DNA of 64,000 nucleotides from Neobacillus drentensis (GTDB lineage: Bacteria; Bacillota; Bacilli; Bacillales; Cytobacillaceae), in assembly GCF_021560175.1 (NCBI RefSeq), contig NZ_CP091110.1, positions 2,470,001 to 2,534,000 of the forward strand, read 5' to 3'. This document shows, one piece after another, positions 1-7,867 of the stretch (the stretch's first letter is position 1; the number at the start of each line of letters is the position of its first letter). The notes beneath the pieces were generated by a model. The model saw only the letters and a list, made by a program, of their open reading frames with translations, ran no database searches and was not told the DNA's origin. Made by a program: the position numbers and the translations under genes.

Positions 1-1
1 C

Positions 2-382
2 CGTTACCGTTCACTTACACCAAAACATGACATGCGAGAGATTGAAGGACATATCGAAGAATTACTTGACCCTAACTTTTATGCTAATGAACGAGTGGAT
101 GATTATTTAAAAATTACCTTGCTGGATCAAGGGGCCTTGCTCGATCCGATTAATAAATTGCGTCAGGTTTATCCAAATGTTCTTCATCTGGAAAAAAAGA
201 TTGAGCTGACAGACAGCAAGAAAAAACAATCCTACATGGCTCTAAAAAGTGAGAAGAAGTCTGAGCTTGAACTGTTCGAACAATTTTATACAGATATGAC
301 AACCTCTGAATTTACAACGAAAAAAAGATCTGTTATGACCGAGATCATTGAAAAGGTATTACGAGAGGAGGGAAATAGATGA
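2..382 (+). CDS. sbcD: Exonuclease SbcCD subunit D, C-terminal fragment
   Basis: Only the last 126 residues are in the window; the reading frame is open to the left edge, so the first in-frame ATG (position 32) is internal and not the start. The stretch is the C-terminal capping region of the Mre11-type nuclease subunit, which partners the SbcC ATPase to cut DNA hairpins and process double-strand ends; the metallophosphoesterase motifs lie outside the window. Its stop overlaps the start of the next gene by 4 bp (ATGA), the coupled arrangement usual for sbcDC. The identification leans on the SbcC neighbour as much as on this fragment. Confidence 0.88.
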   Translation, partial: RYRSLTPKHDMREIEGHIEELLDPNFYANERVDDYLKITLLDQGALLDPINKLRQVYPNVLHLEKKIELTDSKKKQSYMALKSEKKSELELFEQFYTDMTTSEFTTKKRSVMTEIIEKVLREEGNR

Positions 383-3300
383 AACCTTTGAAATTGACTA
401 TGCAGGCATTTGGTCCATATGCAGGCAAAGAGGAAATTGATTTTAACCAGCTTGGAAACCGGACCATGTTTGTCATCTCCGGGAAAACGGGCGCGGGAAA
501 AACCACCATTTTTGACGCGATTAGTTATGCCATTTATGGAAAGGCCAGCGGGGAAGACCGAAACGGTCCCGAACTACGGAGCCAATTCGCAACGGAAGAG
601 ATGTTAACAGAGGTTTCTCTGGACTTTACCCTGCGTAACAAAGTCTATTCGATTACCCGTTCACCGCAGCAGCTAAAAAAGAAAGATAGAGGCGATGGCT
701 ATACCACGATTGGCGCGAAAGCGGAATTATATATGTGGGATGCTGATGGGGAAAGAAAATTGCTTGCCTCGAAAACAAGTGATGTCGAGGAAAAAATTAA
801 AGAAATCATGTTGATTGATGCCAATCAATTTCGGCAAATCCTGATGATTCCACAAGGAGAATTCCGCAAGCTGTTAACGTCAGACAGTAAGGATAAAGAA
901 ATGATCCTGCAGCGTCTGTTTCACACCCAGCTTTATAAACTAATAGAAGAAAAGCTGAGAGAGGAAGCAAGTGATTTGAAAAAGACGGTGGAAGAAACTG
1001 AGAAATCACGAAATGAATCCTTACGCCGAATCCATGCATTTACAAATGATGAGCTCGGTCAAGCGCTAGAATCGGACCCAGAAAATCACACCATTATCAT
1101 GCCGCTTTTACAAGTAGAAATTGCCGGCATGGTCGAAAAACTCCAACAATTAGCTAATCAATTAACAGACAAGGAACAAGCCCAAGACAAACTAAAGGCA
1201 CAGCTATTTGAAGCAGAAGCAATCCTAAAACAGCTGCAAACAAAAGCGGAGTTAAAAGGGAAAATGTCGCGTTTGCTCGCTCAAGAAGATGAGTACAAAG
1301 AGAAAGAAATCCAAGTTCAGCGGGCGCAAAAGGCCGCACTTTTAGCGAAACAAGAGGAGTTATGCCACCGGTTAAAACGGGAGGCAGACCAGCTTCAGGA
1401 GAATATAAACGTGATTGCTGCCCAGATTGACAAATTAAATGGACTCTCTGAAGAATCTGCACAGCAGCTGCAAAGGGAGCAGGAGCGTGAGGGTGAGCGT
1501 CAGTCTGTGCTCGATGAAGTGAATCGATTGGTAAGCATGAAGGAAGATGTCTACTCGTTTTCGGCATTGCTCAAAGAGACAAAACAAAAGGATGCCGAGC
1601 TCAAGGAAGCAAAGGAAAAGCAAGCCAATCATGAACAGAGACTTCACCAATTGGATGAACGAATCAGTACGTTAAAGTCTCATAAAGAAGAAATCGAAAG
1701 AGGAAAGCTAACCTTTTTAGAAAATGAAAGCAAGCTTGAAAAACTGAAAGTTGATCTTGCTCGGCTCGAAAAGCTAGAAACATTGCTTGCACGTCATCAA
1801 AAGGCAGAACAAAACCTAGTTACAACTACAGGACGATTCGAAAATACACTGGCTCGTTATCATGATGCGAAAGCGATTGTCGAAGAGTTGGAGAAAAAAT
1901 GGATCCATGGTCAAGCAGCCATTCTAGCTGCTAACCTCCATACTGGTGAAGCGTGTCCTGTTTGCGGTTCTTTGGATCATCCTAGACCGTCGATTGAACA
2001 AGAAAATCAGATTCCTACGGAAGAAGATTTGAAGTCTGCTAAGGAGCAAGCTTCACAATGGGAAAATGAAAAATCAAAAGTAGAAGCGAGTTTTTATCAG
2101 TGTCGCTCGGAAGAAAGTGCACAGAAAGAAGCAGTTCAGGACCTACTTAACGAAATATGCCTGCATCGTCCAGATTTTACTGTTGAAGAGTTGCCAAATG
2201 TAAAAATGGAGGCATCTGCGGCTAAAACTCAACTTGTTCAACGTCAAGACAAGCTAGAGGAACAAATGAAGCTCCTTGAACGGCTCAAGTCAGAAATGGA
2301 GACAAAAGAGTCAGAAAGAGTAGCCTTACAGTCCGGAATTCAGCAGCTGTCAGCATTGGTGAATGATTTAACGGTTCAGTTTACTGAAAAGAAAACCGAT
2401 CTTACTAGAATGATGAAGGTGATTCCGGAAAATCTTCGTTCAGAAGTGGAATATGAGAGGATGCTTGCATCATTAAGAAATCGTCATGACATGTTAGTGA
2501 AACAGCTGGAAGTAGCACAGAAACGCCTCCAAGAGGTGAATGAAAAGCTATCGAGTGAAACGGCTAGATTACAAGATGCAAAGAAGCATCATGCTGCCAA
2601 ACAGCAGGAGCTGGAGACGGAACGCGGAATCTTTGTTGCCAAATTATCAGAGCAGGGTTTTGAAAAATATGGGCTTTATGCTGCTTCTAAAAAATCAGAA
2701 GGAGAAATTCAGTACCTTCAAGATGAGATTCGGAGCTACCGTGAAGAATTACGATCTGTATCTGACCGCTTGAAAGAACTGACTGAGCTCCTTACTGATG
2801 TGAAAACACCGGATGTTGAGGGGATCAAGCTGGAGTTAGCAAAGTTTACTGCCGAAATTGAAAAGCTTACTCAAGAGAGAACCGATTTATATGTTAAAAA
2901 GCGGGATAACGAGGAAATTTATCAGCGGGTTGAACGCCTGAATAACGAGGTAAAGGCGCTTGAGGAACGGTTTAGTATTATTGGCGACCTTTCTGATATT
3001 TCCAGGGGGCAGAATCATTTACGGATAACATTTGAACGATATGTTCTGGCTGCTTTCTTGGATGATATTTTACATGAAGCCAATATCCGGCTGCGAAAGA
3101 TGACCTCTGGGCGCTATCTGTTACAGCGGAAGACAGATCGGTCGAAAGGGAATGCCCAGAGCGGTTTGGAATTGCTTGTGTTTGACCAATATACCGGTCA
3201 GGAGCGTCATGTTAAAACGTTATCGGGAGGAGAAAGTTTTAAGGCATCGTTGTCGTTGGCCTTGGGGCTTGCTGATGTAGTGCAAAATTATGCCGGCGGC

Positions 3301-3516
3301 GTTTCGTTGGAGACGATGTTTATTGATGAAGGATTTGGTACGCTTGACCCTGAATCACTTGACCAAGCCATTGAAGCCTTAATGGATATCCAAAGCAGCG
3401 GCCGCTTGGTTGGTATCATCTCGCACGTACCCGAACTAAAAGAGCGAATCGATGTTAGACTTGAAGTAATTGCCGGTCAGACGGGCAGCCGGACGGAGTT
3501 TATGTTTACGAATTAA
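379..3516 (+). CDS. sbcC: Exonuclease SbcCD subunit C (SMC-like ATPase)
   Basis: A 1045-residue Rad50-type ATPase that works with SbcD on DNA ends and hairpins in the cytoplasm. The Walker A motif GKTGAGKTT is at about residues 35-43; long heptad-rich coiled-coil arms follow; the zinc hook CPVC is at residues 526-529, midway; the ABC signature LSGGES is at about 948 and the Walker B MFIDEG at about 980-985. Length and motif order are those of complete SbcC. The start overlaps the sbcD stop, with the SD GAGAGGAGG just before it, so the two are translationally coupled. A terminator follows directly. No odd features were seen. Confidence 0.97.
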   Translation: MKPLKLTMQAFGPYAGKEEIDFNQLGNRTMFVISGKTGAGKTTIFDAISYAIYGKASGEDRNGPELRSQFATEEMLTEVSLDFTLRNKVYSITRSPQQLKKKDRGDGYTTIGAKAELYMWDADGERKLLASKTSDVEEKIKEIMLIDANQFRQILMIPQGEFRKLLTSDSKDKEMILQRLFHTQLYKLIEEKLREEASDLKKTVEETEKSRNESLRRIHAFTNDELGQALESDPENHTIIMPLLQVEIAGMVEKLQQLANQLTDKEQAQDKLKAQLFEAEAILKQLQTKAELKGKMSRLLAQEDEYKEKEIQVQRAQKAALLAKQEELCHRLKREADQLQENINVIAAQIDKLNGLSEESAQQLQREQEREGERQSVLDEVNRLVSMKEDVYSFSALLKETKQKDAELKEAKEKQANHEQRLHQLDERISTLKSHKEEIERGKLTFLENESKLEKLKVDLARLEKLETLLARHQKAEQNLVTTTGRFENTLARYHDAKAIVEELEKKWIHGQAAILAANLHTGEACPVCGSLDHPRPSIEQENQIPTEEDLKSAKEQASQWENEKSKVEASFYQCRSEESAQKEAVQDLLNEICLHRPDFTVEELPNVKMEASAAKTQLVQRQDKLEEQMKLLERLKSEMETKESERVALQSGIQQLSALVNDLTVQFTEKKTDLTRMMKVIPENLRSEVEYERMLASLRNRHDMLVKQLEVAQKRLQEVNEKLSSETARLQDAKKHHAAKQQELETERGIFVAKLSEQGFEKYGLYAASKKSEGEIQYLQDEIRSYREELRSVSDRLKELTELLTDVKTPDVEGIKLELAKFTAEIEKLTQERTDLYVKKRDNEEIYQRVERLNNEVKALEERFSIIGDLSDISRGQNHLRITFERYVLAAFLDDILHEANIRLRKMTSGRYLLQRKTDRSKGNAQSGLELLVFDQYTGQERHVKTLSGGESFKASLSLALGLADVVQNYAGGVSLETMFIDEGFGTLDPESLDQAIEALMDIQSSGRLVGIISHVPELKERIDVRLEVIAGQTGSRTEFMFTN

Positions 3517-3522
3517 TTTGAA

Positions 3523-3562
3523 AAAGCAGTGGGTTTCCTTTGAAAGGGGAATTCACTGCTTT
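3523..3562 (+). terminator. Terminator of sbcDC
   Basis: Nine-base arms AAAGCAGTG and CACTGCTTT (3523-3531, 3554-3562) are fully complementary and followed by a T-rich tract. It lies 7 bases after the sbcC stop. Confidence 0.8.
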
Positions 3563-3580
3563 ATTGTTGTTGTTGGATTC

Positions 3581-3730
3581 TAATTGTGCCCGCGAATCGG
3601 GTAAAAATAGTTTGGACGGTCAAAATAAAAGGTAATTGTGCCCGTTAACCCGGAGAAATAGTTGAAGCGGTCAAAATAAAGGGTAATTGTGCCCGCTAGC
3701 CGGGAAAAATAGTTAGAACGGTCAAAATAA
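3581..3730. repeat. Tandem repeat, three copies of about 52 bp
   Basis: Three head-to-tail copies begin at 3581, 3633 and 3684, each opening with TAATTGTGCCCG and closing with GGTCAAAATAA. The periods are 52 and 51 bp. Each copy carries a short dyad (CCCG, 4-5 bases, CGGG) near its 5' end. The stretch codes for nothing convincing; the reading frame on the minus strand is only the repeat read in successive frames. It sits between the sbcC terminator and a long palindrome. Confidence 0.9.
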
Positions 3731-3735
3731 GCAGG

Positions 3736-3774
3736 GGGACGGTTCTTATGCTTCGGAAGCATAAGAACCGTCCC
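3736..3774. repeat. Long perfect palindrome, REP-like
   Basis: A near-perfect 19-base inverted repeat: left arm 3736-3754 starts GGGACGGTTCTTATGC, right arm 3756-3774 is its complement, with a single base between. It lies between two convergent genes (sbcC and the FAD dehydrogenase), 6 bp from the latter's stop. It could serve as a terminator hairpin, but its length and perfection suggest a mobile REP-type palindrome. A second long palindrome of different sequence but the same style is at 62433-62480. Confidence 0.85.
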
Positions 3775-3780
3775 TTTGCT

Positions 3781-5439
3781 TCACCCATTTAATTCTTGTA
3801 CAAGTGCCCGTCCCGCTTGCCGGCCTGTGAATAGACAGCCCCCGACGAATGTTCCTTCAAGGGAGCGGTACCCATGTATCCCTCCGCCGCCAAAGCCTGA
3901 TACCTCGCCGGCGGCATATAATCCAGGCACTGGGCTGCCTGAAGCATCAAGCACTCTTCCGGATAAATCGGTTTGCAGACCGCCCAGCGTTTTACGACTG
4001 ACAATATTTAAACGGACAGCAATGAGGGGGCCCATTTTTGGATCAAGAATCTTATGTGGTGGTGCTACGCGAATTAGTTTATCCCCTAAATAATTTCGAG
4101 CCCCGCGCATAGCAGTAATTTGCAGATCTTTTGTAAATTTATGATCGATTTCCCTGTCACGTGCTTCAATTTGCCGTCTTACTACATCAACATGGAGGAG
4201 CTGATCACCGGTCAGCTTATTCATCCCTGTAACCAATTCATCCAACGTTTTCGCAATAACAAAATCCTCCCCCTTATCCATGAACGCTTTCACTGGTGCC
4301 GTCGGACCTGGAAGGACTCGGGCCAATACCTTTTTAATACTCTTTTCTGTCAAATCTGGATTCTGTTCCGATCCGGAAAGGGCAAACTCTTTTTCAATAA
4401 TTTTCTGAGTTAAAATAAACCACGAATAATCGTAGCCTGATTTCATTATTGCTTCCAGAGTTCCCAGCGTATCAAAGCCTGGGAAATTTGGTGCGGGAAA
4501 GCGGTTCCCTTTAGCGTCAAGCCAGAGGGAGGAGGGACCAGGAAGGATTCGAATTCCATGGTTAGACCATACGGGATTCCAATTTTTTATGCCTTCTGTA
4601 TAGTGCCACATTCGGTCACGATTCACAATTCGGCCGCCGGCTTTTTCAGTAATGGCGAGCATCCTGCCATCAACATGTTCAGGCACGCCGGAAATCATCT
4701 GTTTTGGTGCCTCACCTAACCGGGAGGGCCAGTTTTTTCGAATCAGCTCATGGTTTCCGCCGATGCCGCCGCTTGTTACCACAACTGCTTGGGCAAGGAA
4801 CTCAAAATCCCCAACAACCTCCCGGGAGCTTGCTTCCCCACGAGCAGCGGAACTAGCGATAAGAACATCACCCCTTACCCCAGTGACCGTTCCAGCATTT
4901 TTTATTAATTCATTCACACGATGGCGCGGACGATAGTCAACAAGACCTTCCGCTATTGCTTGCCGGACTCGTTCCTCAAACGGCTTGACAAGTCCGGGGC
5001 CAGTCCCCCAAACGATATGGAAACGGGGAACAGAGTTACCATGACCTTCTGCTGTATACCCTCCACGCTCAGCCCAGCCAACCACTGGAAAGAAACGGAC
5101 CCCCATATCATAGAGCCATTGACGTTTTTCGCCAGCAGCAAAATCAACATAGGCCTCTGCCCACTTTTTACCCCAATAATCTTCATCGTACGCACGGTCA
5201 AAGCCGGCCGATCCTAGCCAGTCCTGCCAGGCAAGTTCCCTCGAATCCTTTATCCCCAACCTTCTCTGTTCGGGTGAGTCTACTAAAAATAGACCGCCGA
5301 ATGACCACCATGCTTGGCCGCCAAGAGAGGCTTCCGGTTCTTGATCTAAAAGTAATACTTTTTTACCGGCATCAGCAAGTTCGGCAACGGTTACCAAGCC
5401 GGCCAGACCAGCCCCCACTACGATGACATCGTATGGCAA
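3781..5439 (-). CDS. FAD-binding dehydrogenase (fumarate reductase/ketosteroid dehydrogenase type)
   Basis: A 552-residue flavoprotein. Residues 4-35 form the dinucleotide-binding fold (IVVGAGLAGL, acidic end at LLLDQEPEA); a second FAD contact is the C-terminal GLYAAGEVSGFGGGG with GTFVGGCLFTG after it, as in the FAD_binding_2 family that includes fumarate reductases and 3-ketosteroid dehydrogenases. No signal peptide is seen, so it should be cytosolic. The substrate cannot be read from sequence. It stands alone: no partner iron-sulfur or haem subunit is next to it. The start lacks a strong SD (GGGATAAAATTGCC precedes the ATG), but the N-terminus matches the family. Confidence 0.85.
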   Translation of the reverse strand: MPYDVIVVGAGLAGLVTVAELADAGKKVLLLDQEPEASLGGQAWWSFGGLFLVDSPEQRRLGIKDSRELAWQDWLGSAGFDRAYDEDYWGKKWAEAYVDFAAGEKRQWLYDMGVRFFPVVGWAERGGYTAEGHGNSVPRFHIVWGTGPGLVKPFEERVRQAIAEGLVDYRPRHRVNELIKNAGTVTGVRGDVLIASSAARGEASSREVVGDFEFLAQAVVVTSGGIGGNHELIRKNWPSRLGEAPKQMISGVPEHVDGRMLAITEKAGGRIVNRDRMWHYTEGIKNWNPVWSNHGIRILPGPSSLWLDAKGNRFPAPNFPGFDTLGTLEAIMKSGYDYSWFILTQKIIEKEFALSGSEQNPDLTEKSIKKVLARVLPGPTAPVKAFMDKGEDFVIAKTLDELVTGMNKLTGDQLLHVDVVRRQIEARDREIDHKFTKDLQITAMRGARNYLGDKLIRVAPPHKILDPKMGPLIAVRLNIVSRKTLGGLQTDLSGRVLDASGSPVPGLYAAGEVSGFGGGGIHGYRSLEGTFVGGCLFTGRQAGRALVQELNG

Positions 5440-5617
5440 TTTTATCCCTCATTTCACAGACGTATTGTTTTCTGAATAGTCAATATTTTCATTATAGCAT
5501 GTATAATCTATTAAAGCTGTCACTTTCTTATCTAAAAAAAGGGCGTTTTTCCTCTAATTGAATAAATTTTCCAGCCATATCGAATAATAAGTTCAAACAT
5601 GGTTAGGGGGTTTTTAG

Positions 5618-6127
5618 ATGAAGAAAATGGCAATCCTCTTGTGGAGTCTATTCGTAACTCTCTGTCCACTCAATACACGTGCCGAAGATCTACCTAGGTT
5701 GTCTTCCGATTGCCTTGAAGATATGAAAAATCGTGATGTATTATATAATAAAGCCATCATGAGAGATATCATAACTGAACTTGGATTGGATATTGATTCG
5801 CAAAACTATTTAGAGGTTTCGGACAAGGATTTAGATGCTGCCCATCTTATCTACGGCGGAAAAGAAGTCGATGAAAATTATCAGTCCTTACATGAACAAT
5901 TTATTGTCGCATCTCGTGGAAAACCGACTCTTTTTGTGAAACCATCGGAAGCTTATTTACTTTATAAACAGCCCGATAATACAAATGTAGCGGTGCATTT
6001 AAAGCTCTCAGACCTTAAGTGGGTGGTTGTAGGGAAGAAAAAGCAAGAAGGAAATATTGTTCATTATAAGCTTTTAAAATGTGAAAAAGAATACTTGAAG
6101 AAAAAGCGAGAGTTTTCTAACCATTAA
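5618..6127 (+). CDS. Secreted protein of unknown function
   Basis: A 169-residue protein I do not recognise. Residues 1-22 are a signal peptide (MKK, a hydrophobic core, then TRA before the mature EDLPRL), with no lipobox. The mature part is charged and soluble, with two cysteines (SDCLED, LLKCEK) that could form a disulfide outside the cell. The start has a good SD (TAGGGGG, 7 bases upstream). The gene is alone, divergent from the FAD dehydrogenase and about 110 bp ahead of the UDG-like gene; no terminator was seen between them. Expression and role are unknown. Confidence 0.7.
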   Translation: MKKMAILLWSLFVTLCPLNTRAEDLPRLSSDCLEDMKNRDVLYNKAIMRDIITELGLDIDSQNYLEVSDKDLDAAHLIYGGKEVDENYQSLHEQFIVASRGKPTLFVKPSEAYLLYKQPDNTNVAVHLKLSDLKWVVVGKKKQEGNIVHYKLLKCEKEYLKKKREFSNH

Positions 6128-6240
6128 GCTTATTATTAGCGGTAAAACAAAAATTCTCCTGAGAAAATAATCCTGAATTAAAAATGAACTTGACCATGGG
6201 TAACATTAGACGAAGAAGCAAGCCATCGGAGGGATAAGCA

Positions 6241-6819
6241 TTGACTGACTTTTGTCCAATATTATGGCCGGAAGAGCCAGCTCCGGAAGCATATATAAAT
6301 TGTGGTGAATGCGGACTTGATCAGCATGGATCAAGGCTAATCTGGGGGGAAGGAAATCCGAATGCACCAATTATGATTCTTCTTGATAATCCGGGGACCC
6401 GTGAAGACCGCGAAGGGAATCCCTTTGTATGCGGTACAAGACAAACACTGCAAAAAGCGGCACAAGAGGCAGGTCTAACAGAAGAGGATTTGTATGTAAC
6501 CTATATCTTAAAAAGAAAACCAGTCAGGGCTTATGATAAAGATGAGGTCCGGAAAACATGTATGATGCATCTAAATCAACAGCTCTCGGTCAAAATGCCT
6601 GAGTTCATTCTTTGTCTTGGAAATGTAGCGGTTCAGTCCTTTTTTCAGGATGCTGAAGTGAATGTAAAGCAATTGCATGGAAAATTACATAAAGTCCATG
6701 GTTATCATACTACGGCTAGTTACCATCCTTTGGCAGTAAGACGACGGCCAAATCTTTGGCCGATTTTTATCAAGGATTGGAAGTACTTGGCAGATACCTA
6801 CAGAAATTCATTAAAATAG
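6241..6819 (+). CDS. Uracil-DNA glycosylase superfamily protein with Fe-S cysteines
   Basis: A 192-residue protein with the layout of family 4/5-type uracil-DNA glycosylases, which cut uracil from DNA. Four cysteines at 21, 24, 107 and 125 match the CxxC...C...C pattern that binds a 4Fe-4S cluster in those enzymes. Where family 4 has a GEAPG-type water-activating loop, this has LDNPGTRED (47-56), and the second loop carries SYHPLAVR with a candidate His-Pro. The start is TTG at 6241 with SD GGAGGGAT 6-7 bases upstream; no ATG fits. The altered first loop means activity on uracil is uncertain; superfamily membership is secure. Confidence 0.8.
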   Translation: MTDFCPILWPEEPAPEAYINCGECGLDQHGSRLIWGEGNPNAPIMILLDNPGTREDREGNPFVCGTRQTLQKAAQEAGLTEEDLYVTYILKRKPVRAYDKDEVRKTCMMHLNQQLSVKMPEFILCLGNVAVQSFFQDAEVNVKQLHGKLHKVHGYHTTASYHPLAVRRRPNLWPIFIKDWKYLADTYRNSLK

Positions 6820-6912
6820 ACACTATTTTCCCGCAATTAACCAATCATAAACCCTTACCTTAAAACCCAAAATAAGATAGTTCACTCATTCAAAGCAAAG
6901 GGGTTGTTGGGG

Positions 6913-7323
6913 TTGAGATGGCATAAAACAATACTTTCTATGATTCAGCAGAGGCAGGAGAAAAGGATTGCATTAGCAGTAGATACGTCAACAAATGAAG
7001 CGCCGGTTATTCTTATTAATAACATAGTCAAACTGTTTGAACAATTAAAACCAGATACGTTGTTAGTTCAAGCGGATTTTAAAATTAGAAGTATTTCCCC
7101 CGTTCAAAGCGATTCCATTAAATATCATACACATGGGAAATCTTCCTATACATTAGTTTTAGAGTGGGCAAAGGAAGAGAAGATTGATACACTATTTTAT
7201 ATTACCGATGTTACCGGCTTTTTTTCAGAGGATATGGAAAAGGTTGATTTTGAATTATTTTGGCTTGTACCTGGGGATTTTCTGCCGCGCGTCCCATTTG
7301 GAAAAGCAATTAAAGTTGCCTAA
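6913..7323 (+). CDS. Small VWA-like protein (DUF2201-type C-terminal domain)
   Basis: A protein of about 136 residues. It has an N-terminal AVDTST that fits a MIDAS-like metal site, a central FYITDVTG strand-loop, and ends with FWLVPGD...PFGKAIKV, which resembles the last strand of DUF2201 (VWA-like) domains. Those are normally the C-terminal half of a larger protein paired with a MoxR ATPase; here the domain stands alone with no ATPase nearby. TTG at 6913 is preferred over TTG at 6904, because the SD AAAGGGG (6897-6903) is 9 bases from the former and touches the latter. A terminator follows. Function is unknown. Confidence 0.65.
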   Translation: MRWHKTILSMIQQRQEKRIALAVDTSTNEAPVILINNIVKLFEQLKPDTLLVQADFKIRSISPVQSDSIKYHTHGKSSYTLVLEWAKEEKIDTLFYITDVTGFFSEDMEKVDFELFWLVPGDFLPRVPFGKAIKVA

Positions 7324-7330
7324 AATAGGG

Positions 7331-7355
7331 TCCCTCACCAGGTGGGGGATTTTTT
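7331..7355 (+). terminator. Terminator after the VWA-like gene
   Basis: Arms TCCCTCACC and GGTGGGGGA (one G-T pair) enclose a one-base loop and run into TTTTTT. The stem starts 7 bases after the stop and the following SD is just downstream. Confidence 0.8.
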
Positions 7356-7373
7356 GTTAGGAGGGGAAACCAA

Positions 7374-7838
7374 ATGATTAAAGAACTGGATTTACATCAT
7401 CCAGAAATAGTAACAGACGTCTTTGAACTGCAAAGAGCATCGTACATAATTGAGGCACAATTAATCCATTACTATGATATTCCCCCTTTACTAGAAACGA
7501 TGGCGGAACTAAAAGAGTGTGGAGAAACCTTTTTGGGGTATTATGAAGGTGAAAATCTTGCTGGTGCTATTTCTTACACGATTGAGAAGGATGAACTGAC
7601 CATTTGCCGGATGGTCGTACATCCAAGCCAATTTCGGAAAGGAATTGCCGAAAAGCTGTTAACGAGAGTGGAAGAGCAGAATCCGGACATTTCCGTTCTA
7701 TCTGTATCAACAGGAAAGGATAATCCTCCCGCTAAAAATTTATATTTAAAACATGGTTTCAACCATGTATCTGACCTTGAGGTTATCCCAGGATTATTTA
7801 TTAGCCATTTTAAAAAGGAAAAACACCATCGCCAATGA
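7374..7838 (+). CDS. GNAT family N-acetyltransferase
   Basis: A 154-residue acyl-CoA-dependent acetyltransferase. The core GNAT signature is present: the beta-4 strand ICRMVVHP followed by the acetyl-CoA loop FRKGIAEKLL (motif A, about residues 80-102), then a helix and the C-terminal YLKHGF (motif B). The substrate cannot be predicted. SD GGAGGGGAAACC is 6-8 bases before ATG. It is a single-gene unit: a terminator precedes it, and its own terminator overlaps its stop codon. Confidence 0.85.
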   Translation: MIKELDLHHPEIVTDVFELQRASYIIEAQLIHYYDIPPLLETMAELKECGETFLGYYEGENLAGAISYTIEKDELTICRMVVHPSQFRKGIAEKLLTRVEEQNPDISVLSVSTGKDNPPAKNLYLKHGFNHVSDLEVIPGLFISHFKKEKHHRQ

Positions 7839-7848
7839 TGGTGTTTTT
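7821..7848. terminator. Shared terminator between the GNAT gene and mntH
   Basis: AAACACCATC (7821-7830) pairs perfectly with GATGGTGTTT (7837-7846), with T and A tracts on the two sides. It overlaps the last codons of the acetyltransferase gene and faces the convergent mntH stop at 7868. Confidence 0.8.
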
Positions 7849-7867
7849 CCGCTCTATTCTATTCTGT

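Noticed and set aside
1154-1567. Minus-strand frame of 137 residues inside sbcC
   Set aside because: It is a shadow of the coiled-coil coding sequence; composition (Leu/Pro/His-rich) and lack of SD speak against it.
3580-3762. Minus-strand protein of 60 residues over the 3.6-kb repeats
   Set aside because: It is only the tandem repeat translated; there is no SD and it includes the palindrome.
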